Assembly (NCBI GenBank): GCA_015657535.1
Contig: JADHZB010000552.1
Location: forward strand, 1-19,865
From: Nephromyces sp. MM_2019
Lineage: Eukaryota; Apicomplexa; Aconoidasida; Nephromycida
Length of the DNA stretch: 19,865 bases
Direction: 5' to 3'
The position numbers were made by a program, and so were the translations under genes. The notes below the pieces were generated by a model. The model saw only the letters and a list, made by a program, of their open reading frames with translations. It searched no databases and was not told where the DNA came from. How positions within the stretch are numbered: the stretch's first letter is position 1; every line of letters starts with the position of its first letter. Positions 12,701-19,865 of the stretch are shown in pieces.

Positions 12701-12785
12701 TTAGCTGCGATATATTGTGCTTGGTCTAACCATTTGGTTTTGTTGAGTGATTCTCTTTGGAAGAGCCCCATAATTTGCTGAACAT
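9721..12785 (-). CDS. Sec14-like CRAL-TRIO domain lipid-transfer protein
   Basis: Proteins of this family bind phosphatidylinositol and other lipids in a hydrophobic pocket and feed phosphoinositide signalling and membrane traffic. Exons (minus strand): 12454-12286, 11913-11814, 11753-11681, 11475-11368, 11072-10986, 10914-10831, 10770-10697, 10413-10367, 10304-10210, 10079-9721. All are GT-AG and phase-consistent, giving 397 residues plus an N-terminal exon. Domain order: CRAL-TRIO N helix (LTQEQSNTLNLLKKK, then FLLRYLRARSFDLEK, then NWRM), then YFGVDKKGRPIYINCIGRV, TVTIIDLDGLSFSILD, SQDHYPDTLGEMMIINVPK, KVRLYSRSDPW, and LPQFLGG with YPGNSW. These match the yeast Sec14 layout closely. The C-terminal tail of about 105 residues is Asn/Thr/Asp-rich. 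No membrane span or GOLD domain is visible. The start is unresolved: exon 12785-12731 (ATG at 12785, MFSKLWGSSKENHS...) and exon 12771-12603 (ATG at 12771, MGLFQRESLNKTKW...) are both in phase with the acceptor at 12456-12455. Several introns are only 60-71 nt. Confidence 0.92.
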
Positions 12786-12898
12786 GATGAGGTACAAGAG
12801 TATAACCTGACTGACTTTCAACTTGGAGGATTCTTTAATATCTTGGATAGACTGTGCAAAAAAGCTTTGATGTTTTGGTTTGATTAGTGTGTGTTCCT

Positions 12899-13018
12899 TT
12901 AACTTAGAAAAAATTTAAGCCTTGATAGGGATGTTTCAGCTTGTCCTATTATAGTGAAAGTGATTGTTTTTGTATTGATTGGCAAAATCAGTTCGTGGTG
13001 TTGTAGGAGTTGAACACA
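12899..13018 (-). CDS. Candidate exon of an unassigned minus-strand gene
   Basis: After an acceptor-like TTAG at 13022-13019 the minus strand is open for 39 codons to TAA at 12901-12899. It reads VQLLQHHELILPINTKTI followed by TFTIIGQAETSLSRLKFFLS. The composition is balanced and protein-like, and GC here (about 34%) is above that of introns and intergenic DNA. It may be the last exon of a gene whose body lies towards 13.45 kb. It may instead splice at 12903 (GTTAAAGG) into the open frame at 12826-12571, which reads SQSGYTLVPHHVQQIMGLFQ and onward. I could not build a unique model and recognise no family. Other protein-like minus-strand fragments lie at about 13240-13440. Confidence 0.3.
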   Translation of the reverse strand, partial: CVQLLQHHELILPINTKTITFTIIGQAETSLSRLKFFLS

Positions 13019-13449
13019 CTAAGAGTTTTTTAAGTAATGACTTTATATGGCAAGTGGATAGTAAAGTGTGTCATTGATAGGATTTTTAGTGTGTTATTTC
13101 ATTGACACATTTCTTATATAAATAGAAGATATAATAGCACAAAATGGAGATAAAAATTTGAATGAGCTGTGTATGCAAAAGATGAAATAGTAAATGATCT
13201 GTGTGTGATGTATATATCCACGATCGTTAGATAATAGCATCAAGTTTAACTGTGGGAGTTGGAGAAACTTTTAGAGAAGCTAAAAAAATTCGAGTTTGTA
13301 CTGGTGAAAGCGTGGATATCACAAATTTATTTTTGGGACGTTCATAAATCAAAGACAAGAGCTGAGTGGATTCTCATAATAAAGCCTAACTTCGGGTTTG
13401 ATGTATGCATTTTAAAAATAATAAATTCACTTGTGCTTTATAAACTTCC

Positions 13450-14842
13450 AAATTTATGTGATGACATTTTCTTAACTTCGTAATGCTATTGTCTAATTAT
13501 AGTTAGGTATGTAAATCAAACTTGTAGGATAAATGAAGTTGCTAAATAAAACATTAAAAAATTGAACATTCTTTGCAAAAATTTATCCAATTTAAAATTC
13601 TAAACTGGTAAAAGCATATAAAAAGTAAAAACTGATATGAATTACTTAAAATATTAGTAAACTTTCAACCTTAAAAGTATAAAGTTCTTTCAGTAAGTTG
13701 AGCATATATATATATATATTGCCAGTATTTATTATTCGACTCCCAAACAATCTTAGACAGGGTACCAAATTATATTTTCTGCCTCATCAAAACAATCCTG
13801 TTTTAATATAAATTGATTTTTATTCGATTAATGACTAAAAAAACTAGTAAACTATTAATCTTCAACTTAGATGATTTTTTAAATTGTAATCTAATGTTAA
13901 ATAAATGGATTGCATAATTAAATATCAAATTAAATACTTGTTCACAAAAGCCTAAAAATACCTAATTGGCTAAGCGAGTGATAAGGCTTTACAATTTAGA
14001 AAATAGTATATGGCTATTTATAGTAGTTTAGATTTAGCTTTTAATTATTATTCGCTGTTCATACATTTCGAATAACAGCTCCTAAACCTATTTGTTTGAG
14101 ACTTGTGTGAAAATGCTGTAATATTTTCGCTGATAAGCTCTAATCGAGAATTTTGAAAACCAATCATTAGATATGCATCTAAGTGAAAATAGTAAGAATT
14201 AATTGATTAACATAATTTTGCTCTAAAAAGGTGGTCAACACTTGTAATTATTCGATATGAAGAGACTGAGGGAATACTCAGACTTATTAAAAATATGTTC
14301 CTGAAAAAAAAATTTTAGATGCTCAATTAATAGAAACTGTGATTACTTTTGAGAAATTTTTAAAAGCAGAAATTCAACGAAACCATCATTGTATAAAAAA
14401 CCAAAAATCATTTCTTATTCCTATTTGTGACACTTTCAATTAGAGGAAACAAAATACAAATGTATGTAGACTTTGTAGTATTTTCTAGTTAAGGATATTT
14501 TGGTGAGATCTAACTCGAATCAGATTAAAGCTTATGATCTGAGATTTGAAAATCTAATTTTCTTTTAATAAAATGGAATTGAGATACATAAAATCTATGG
14601 AAAGTTAGAGCAACAAACTCAGCAAAAGAAGTAAATTAATATATATTATCAAAAATATTATGATTTAATTTTTGAAAAATTGAAGTAGAAAATTTTCTTC
14701 TATTGTTCTACATGATTTACTATTGCTCTTGATGAAGTCATTAATGATTCATCAATTAACTCCAGTGACAATTTATACTTCTAATGCCCAGGACGATAGT
14801 TTACTCAGGGCATTCAGGTTGGGTAGAAGTACCTAAGCCATA
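13450..14842. other. Divergent intergenic / promoter region upstream of PRORP
   Basis: About 1.4 kb of AT-rich DNA with no ORF I would call, including a short TA run at 13704-13719. It separates the leftward coding block from PRORP on the + strand and should hold the promoters of both. An in-frame TAA at 14834-14836 sits just before the PRORP ATG. No individual promoter element can be defended. Confidence 0.5.
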
Positions 14843-17182
14843 ATGTGTTGGATAATTTGGTGTATCTTATCACTTGCCTTACTAGACCCTACACTTGGCT
14901 ATAAAACAATCAAAGGAAGCGATGAACCCTCTTTATCTGCTATTGCCAAACCAGGAGTTAGGCTAGCTAACCCAACACACTCAGGTATAAGCTCTCATCA
15001 TTTAAGTAGCTCAGGGCTAGATCCTCTTCGATTATCTATGCATGAATCTATCGAGTATGCTAGCTACCTCGGACATGCGTTTAAACTCTGCAAATACTTC
15101 CCAAAAACTTATATGGAGAAACAGAAACAAATTGGTCGATTTCAAACACCAAACAACCAAAGCAAACGAAATGATCACATAAATATACAGTTAAACCCAC
15201 AACATGTAAATAGCATGACAGATTATTTGAGCCTCAATCTTCTAGGGGCATCATCAAATATATGGCCTTTAGAAGAGACCTTACCAATTAATCACACCCT
15301 CGATGATGACATCAACAAGCTGATTTTCCAGTACCCAAGAAATAGCTTCCAACAAGAGACCATTAATTTGCATTTTCTAGGAAATAAAACACTTGAGAAG
15401 TATGAATTAAAAAGAAGGATTGGCTTACACCTTAGAAATCAACAGCTCTCTCAAGCAATAGAATTACTTTCACTATCCCTTGAAGGATCTCAGAAAGAGA
15501 AATCTGCACCCAAACTACTCAAAAGTGGGCAACATTCGATTTCGAAAACTCACATTGCCAATCTTGCTTCTGGAACACTGAACCTTAGCATTAGACATGC
15601 CAATAAATCCTATATTAAGAATATTTTGACTGTTATGAAGGCCTATGATTTGGAAATTGGTGAAAGCTCATATTCGACTTTGATTAGTGTCTATGCTTTC
15701 CATGGAAAAATCTTGAATGCTATAAAGACAATCAATTTCATGGTGGAAAACAAGATTGCAACTAGACTTCGATCTTATTTACCAATTATTTTAGCTCTGA
15801 TGGTTCATACGATTACTTACTTTGAACAGTCTTCTACGAGCGAATCTATAGATAAAATCAATCACGAAAAATTAGTTTTGTATAGCTTCAAGCTTATAAT
15901 AAATATAATCCAGGACATCATGGATAGCAATCTCCAGATACCAATGAATTATTGGCTTTGTATAATTCTCTACGGATTACAAGTCCACAATTTCTCGAAA
16001 ATACAGAAAGGTTACAGCCAAAAATTCCTTGACACAGTTTTGTCTTTATTCAGAGTATCCGAAACACCTGTATTTCCTCAGAATTTTACTAAGTCACTCA
16101 AATCATTATTTAATCAGGGACTTTGTTCCCCATTTGAAATTCAGCTCGTAGATAGAATCAAGTATTTAAACACGAATGAATACACAAAACTTCACTCCAT
16201 CAACCACTTCCAGTGCCCAAACTGTAAACAAACAATAAATTGCTCAAAACTAAAAGAGAAGGATAAGGATTCACTACTCAAAGAGATCCTCAATTTGATA
16301 TCACACAAAAACACAAAAGATCTTGTAAAGTTAAAGGATTTTGAAAATTTTTTGAGTTCAAGGAATAATTATACAGTAATTTTAGATGGTGCAAACATAG
16401 GATATGAGGGCCAAAACAAGGAGGAAGGATTCTTTTGTTTCCTACAGATTGAAATAGTTTATAGGGAGCTAATCAATAGAGGTGAGAAACCTTTGATTAT
16501 CCTACCTAGATCCTACTCTTATTATTCTCCCTCCATACCTAATCGTTCGAAATTGTCTGCAAGACGAAAGGGTCAGAATTATACCCCTCAAAGGAAATTG
16601 AATAACCTTTTACCATTCGAGCTTGAATTAATCAAGCGTTGGGAGGAGGAAGGTAGCCTTTTCATCTGTGAATACGGATCACATGATGATTATTACTATT
16701 TTTACGCTTCACTCAAAGCTGATTGTAGAGTCGTCACTAATGATTTACTCAGGGATCATTGCATGTCACAAAATCAACCTTATGCCTTCGAGCGATGGAA
16801 GGAACTTTACATAATAAGATTTCATTTTGCACCTAGTATATCGATGGAGTTCAATAACAAAGCACGCTCACTCACAAATATTGATGAACTTATCCAAAAT
16901 CGTATTTATTCGAAACTCACAAAGTTGCACTTGAGATATCCCAACCCATATCAATTTGATATTCAAGAGTCCAATGCATCTCAAAATTTTTCTAATTGGC
17001 ATGTGCCAGTCCTCAAGCTACCCAATGACGACTTCCCACTTCTTAGTACTGAAAAAGAAATTCATCAGAAATGGCCCCAAGCACACAAGAAATCAAACTA
17101 TAGGAATTTCTTGGAAATCTTAGAAAGCCAAAGAAATATACAACTTGGACTATTATGTCTACAGTTTGATATGCCTAAGTAA
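14843..17182 (+). CDS. PRORP: Protein-only RNase P (PRORP), probably organelle (apicoplast) targeted
   Basis: PRORP is an endonuclease that removes 5' leaders from precursor tRNAs without an RNA subunit. The ORF is 779 residues in one exon. An in-frame stop three codons before the ATG supports the start. Residues 1-19 (MCWIIWCILSLALLDPTLG) form a signal-peptide-like hydrophobic segment, followed by a Ser/Lys/Asn-rich leader. This signal-plus-transit layout is typical of apicoplast proteins. About residues 245-400 are helical and PPR-like (for example SSYSTLISVYAFHGKILNAI). C458 and C461 (CPNC) are the first half of the structural zinc site. The NYN/PIN-like metallonuclease domain has D515 in VILDGANIGYEGQN, D615/D616 in GSHDDYYYFYAS, and D634/D638 in VTNDLLRDHC, matching the catalytic aspartates of plant PRORPs. 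H720 in NWHVP matches the zinc His. The Cys expected soon afterwards is not at the usual place (W744 is followed by PQAH). Residues 555-590 form a basic loop. The family call is very firm; the compartment is inferred. Confidence 0.96.
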   Translation: MCWIIWCILSLALLDPTLGYKTIKGSDEPSLSAIAKPGVRLANPTHSGISSHHLSSSGLDPLRLSMHESIEYASYLGHAFKLCKYFPKTYMEKQKQIGRFQTPNNQSKRNDHINIQLNPQHVNSMTDYLSLNLLGASSNIWPLEETLPINHTLDDDINKLIFQYPRNSFQQETINLHFLGNKTLEKYELKRRIGLHLRNQQLSQAIELLSLSLEGSQKEKSAPKLLKSGQHSISKTHIANLASGTLNLSIRHANKSYIKNILTVMKAYDLEIGESSYSTLISVYAFHGKILNAIKTINFMVENKIATRLRSYLPIILALMVHTITYFEQSSTSESIDKINHEKLVLYSFKLIINIIQDIMDSNLQIPMNYWLCIILYGLQVHNFSKIQKGYSQKFLDTVLSLFRVSETPVFPQNFTKSLKSLFNQGLCSPFEIQLVDRIKYLNTNEYTKLHSINHFQCPNCKQTINCSKLKEKDKDSLLKEILNLISHKNTKDLVKLKDFENFLSSRNNYTVILDGANIGYEGQNKEEGFFCFLQIEIVYRELINRGEKPLIILPRSYSYYSPSIPNRSKLSARRKGQNYTPQRKLNNLLPFELELIKRWEEEGSLFICEYGSHDDYYYFYASLKADCRVVTNDLLRDHCMSQNQPYAFERWKELYIIRFHFAPSISMEFNNKARSLTNIDELIQNRIYSKLTKLHLRYPNPYQFDIQESNASQNFSNWHVPVLKLPNDDFPLLSTEKEIHQKWPQAHKKSNYRNFLEILESQRNIQLGLLCLQFDMPK

Positions 17183-18689
17183 TGAAATTTTTATACACAT
17201 TTCATTACTATTAAAATATATAGAAAGCTCCAGTTAAAAGCTTCTATTATATATCGTATTGCTTATGGTTTCTTATACACGGATGCTTTTAAATCTTTGC
17301 AGTCAAGTCAATTTTCTATTTGTAAATTTTTTAATAGTCTTATTTCCACCTCATCTTCGACCCATTCTTGATTGTTTTGGAAATTTCATAATTGTTTTCC
17401 GCTCTACACATTATCACTCCGCTCTTAAAAGATTACTTTATAAAACACATCAAGGAAATACTAAATATTTGTTTGATTCAGAAAATTCAATACCGAAACT
17501 TGAAATATAATTTTTTTACACAAAATCAACATATATTTGTGAACTATGTTTGTTCTAATTTGTTAATGATTCAAAAATGATTCAAATTGATCCCAATCAA
17601 CCCAATGAAAAATTGAAAAACACCTTAGTGAAGTTGTTAAAGGATGGAGCTAATATTGAAATAATCTATTTTGAAAAATGAAAAAAAAAGTACACACGAC
17701 AACAAAAATGTTAAAGATTTAAGAAATAGAAATCAACCATTCACAATAATTTATTAATGCTTTTGGATTCGAAAAACCTCAATAAGCAAACAAAACTATG
17801 TATTAATTGAAAATTACAGGCCTAGTTAAAATAACTGTTTAAATATATAATATAGTAATTGTGCTCAAGTTTGTAACATCAATTTGCAAATAAAAATGAG
17901 TTTGAGTGTATTGAAATTTCAAAATGATAATTCAGTATATATAATAAAGTGTTATTTTATACTCATAGATTTGTAAATGTAATAGTTATTAAAATAAATG
18001 AATTATTGTAGCTAATTTATATCTTCAAAAGTATGTTTTAGCAATCTATTATATGAAATGTAACCTCGACTAAACAAATGTTGATTATGATTTAGTGGAT
18101 AAACAGTTGCACATAAACACACTTCACATAAATTAAAAACTACACACAAGTAAATATATATATGTATATTAGTATACACACACGCACACCGATATAAGTG
18201 TTTTATATACATGCATGCACACTTAAATTAACAACTCCACACATAGATGAATAAAAAACGTATGTGTATTTATGCATTTTTAGCGCACAGATACAGGCAA
18301 CCATATATAATAAACATGTAAGTTAGTAAGACATAGAAATGTGGTCTAATTAAGAAACTTAGATTATCTTGTTTAATAACACATCTGCTACACTATCTGC
18401 TATCCACCTGTGCTATAATATTTAATATTAGTTAAATGCATATAATCTTGTAGATATAATCCTACACACGCAAAGAAATGGAAGAGCGCCTTGAAACTGT
18501 AGCACAAACATTATAGTGTGAAGTGGGTTTATATTTAACCCGTTTGAGATATGTGCACACACTTTCAAATTCTCTACTAAGCCTTTATATATGCGATTGA
18601 ATTGCAACATTTTAAAATACACCTAATTTAACAGATTGAATATCTATCACCCTTAGCATAATCAAATTTACCGTAGAGTGCCCTAACAA

Positions 18690-18950
18690 TTTACCCCTTA
18701 ATCTTGCACACTCAATTTTGCACACATGAGTTACACATTTTTCATTATTGCACACTCGATTACATATCACATAAACTCGTACACTTCAATATTTCTATAA
18801 TCAACTTCACATAGTTTATCTTCACACAGTTCAACTTCGCACATAATAAACCTTCATACAAACTAAATATTTACATACTCAATTTCACACACTGACTTAA
18901 ATTTCACACACAATATCAAACATATACACCACTTAATTTTACACACCCAA
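18690..18950. repeat. Degenerate CACAC-rich repeat region
   Basis: About ten near-copies of a TT(C/G/A)CACA core (ttgcacac, ttacacat, ttcacaca, ttcgcaca, ttcacacac, tttacacac) occur at irregular 15-40-base spacing on the + strand, separated by AT-rich linkers. The + strand is almost free of G here. This looks like a decayed minisatellite or a cluster of short binding-site-like words rather than a simple dinucleotide run. Confidence 0.6.
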
Positions 18951-18988
18951 ATTTTAATTTATCTAACTATACCAAATCTACATACATA

Positions 18989-19016
18989 CCCCCCCCTTCA
19001 CCCACCTACCGCCCCT
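18989..19016 (-). other. C-tract with G-quadruplex potential on the minus strand
   Basis: The + strand has eight C in a row at 18989-18996, then CCC, CC and CCCC clusters up to about 19016, in DNA otherwise near 25% GC. The minus strand thus offers GGGG, GGG and an eight-G run that could supply four G3 tracts with one loop of about 8 nt, slightly longer than canonical. Confidence 0.6.
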
Positions 19017-19043
19017 AAAAGACAGTCTATATAATATACATAA

Positions 19044-19068
19044 ATATATATATATATATATATATATA
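19044..19068. repeat. TA microsatellite
   Basis: An uninterrupted TA dinucleotide run, immediately downstream of the C-tract and upstream of the candidate exon at 19292. Confidence 0.85.
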
Positions 19069-19291
19069 CATTATAGGAGACATCAAATGAAACTGTATGT
19101 TGATTGTCTTTTTAGTATTATATACTCTTGGTACATTTTCCATTTTCCTTATTTCTAACAAATTGAATGATTTTATTACACTCCCTAACCATTCTTACTA
19201 ACAATATATTAAGAACGTATTACAAACACACTGTATATATACTTAATTAATATGGCCGTTTTAATTTACTTTTAATTAATATTTCGAAGAA

Positions 19292-19358
19292 ATGAGTGAA
19301 GATAATATCGCTCTAAGCATCGAAAATGGAAAACTTTGGGAAAAACGGCCATTTATTG
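19292..19358 (+). CDS. Candidate first coding exon of a gene running off the right edge
   Basis: ATG at 19292 opens a charged, protein-like frame, MSEDNIALSIENGKLWEKRP followed by FIG. It is interrupted after 22 codons plus one base by a donor-like GTAATA at 19359. GC rises locally compared with its flanks. If not spliced, the frame runs on to a TGA after about 43 codons. The following 500 bases are TG/TA repeat DNA resembling the PIG-Q introns, which fits a long first intron. No family can be recognised from so short a piece. Confidence 0.35.
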
Positions 19359-19479
19359 GTAATATATGTGTATTTGATATTATTTCCTTGACGGAAATTT
19401 ATACACATTTGCGATATATATGAATATAGCTTGGCTTTATACACATGTACCCATGTTGATACATCTAAAGCACATGTAT

Positions 19480-19790
19480 AAATATATATATATGCATGTG
19501 TGTAGATAAACATATAGTATATTTATGTATGCAGGTGTGTGTGTGTAGGTACATATAGTGTATATATATATATATGTGTTTTAAGATGCAAATAGTGTAT
19601 ATCTATGTTTATTTGTGTGTGTAGATGTATTTAGAGCATATATATATATCTGTGCATGTATAGAGAGCATATACTCATGCGTATATTAATGGATTGTGTG
19701 TGTCTACATGTATATGCATACTAAGGGTGTATATACACCTGTGTGTCGGTGTAGACCTATAAAGTGTAGAGCATACATGTATGTGTGTTA
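19480..19790. repeat. TG/TA-rich imperfect microsatellite region
   Basis: Repeated tgtgtgtg, tatatata and tagtgtatat blocks with words such as gtgtagatgta and agagcatata recurring. The + strand is G/T-biased, the opposite of the C/A-biased tract at 18.2-18.95 kb. Confidence 0.65.
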
Positions 19791-19865
19791 AAGAAAGATT
19801 GTGAGAGTAAGAAAGAGTGGATCTGATAAAATTTGATAGTGTGTATTCAAACAACTTTATGAATT

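Larger units (their letters stand above)
17183..19291. other. AT-rich non-coding stretch downstream of PRORP
   Basis: This holds the PRORP 3' UTR and intergenic DNA. Two weak coding hints lie on the + strand. The frame from about 17265 to 17510 includes HYHSALKRLLYKTHQGNT. The 34-codon ORF at 17577-17681 starts MIQIDPNQPNEKLKN and contains LVKLLKDGANIE, which is faintly ankyrin-like. Neither has a clean splice model or enough length to call. A TGCATGCA palindrome at 18212-18219 matches a motif bound by some ApiAP2 factors, but it lies in CA/TA-rich DNA. The remainder contains repeats listed separately. Confidence 0.5.

Noticed and set aside
13259..13483. + strand ORF of 74 codons
   Set aside because: Starts at TTG, has no recognised motif, and the minus strand shows equally protein-like fragments. 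Strand cannot be decided.
17259..17580. Two overlapping + strand ORFs just after PRORP
   Set aside because: Only about 80 bases after the PRORP stop, no clear start or splice sites, and overlapping frames. More likely 3' UTR.
18212..18219. TGCATGCA palindrome as an ApiAP2 binding site
   Set aside because: The word matches a known motif, but it lies in CA/TA-rich repeat DNA about 1 kb from any candidate start, so function cannot be argued.
18012..18622. Minus-strand ORFs in CA-rich DNA
   Set aside because: Their translations are Tyr/Ile/His/Cys/Val strings typical of CA/TA repeats, with no start context or motif.
19313..19513. Minus-strand 66-codon ORF near the right edge
   Set aside because: It is a shadow of TA/TG repeat DNA and overlaps the more protein-like + strand opening at 19292.
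1..19865. tRNA, rRNA, transposase, retroelement or CRISPR signals
   Set aside because: No GC-rich cloverleaf, no reverse transcriptase or transposase frame, and no regularly spaced palindromic repeats were found. The only regular array is the 35-bp tandem minisatellite, which has no spacers.

Overview
This is an AT-rich (roughly 25-30% GC by eye), intron-rich nuclear segment of a eukaryote. It is most likely an apicomplexan or a close alveolate relative. The clues are low GC, GTAAGT/GTGAGT...AG introns including a class only about 60 nt long, TA/TG/CA microsatellites in introns and intergenic DNA, and a nuclear protein-only RNase P whose N-terminus looks like a signal peptide plus transit peptide, as expected for import into an apicoplast. 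I cannot name a genus. The gene spacing and intron count argue against a compact piroplasm or Cryptosporidium genome.

Layout. Positions <63-4998 (+) hold eleven exons of a PIG-Q/GPI1 subunit of the GPI-GlcNAc transferase; its 5' end lies outside the window. Its introns carry TG/TA microsatellites and a 35-bp minisatellite. Positions 5552-6383 (-) hold a two-exon gene for a small Gly/Pro/Tyr/Phe-rich protein that I do not recognise; it converges on the PIG-Q gene. Positions 6384-9720 are a largely empty AT-rich stretch with one striking hairpin at 7546-7612. Positions 9721 to about 12785 (-) hold a Sec14/CRAL-TRIO lipid-transfer protein that I could splice through ten exons; its N-terminal exon is ambiguous. 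Positions 12.6-13.45 kb are GC-richer than introns and hold at least one further minus-strand coding-like block (12899-13018) that I could not assign. Positions 14843-17182 (+) hold an intronless 779-residue PRORP. The last 2.7 kb is mostly non-coding: a degenerate CACAC-rich stretch, a C-tract with G-quadruplex potential on the minus strand, a TA run, and a possible first exon of a new gene at 19292.

The genes do not form a pathway. Two concern membrane lipids: PIG-Q at the ER starts GPI-anchor synthesis, and Sec14 proteins move or present phosphoinositides. PRORP is an organellar tRNA 5'-processing enzyme. The exon models come from reading frame, splice sites, phase compatibility and remembered family motifs. 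No alignment was run. No tRNA, rRNA, CRISPR, transposon or viral gene was seen.
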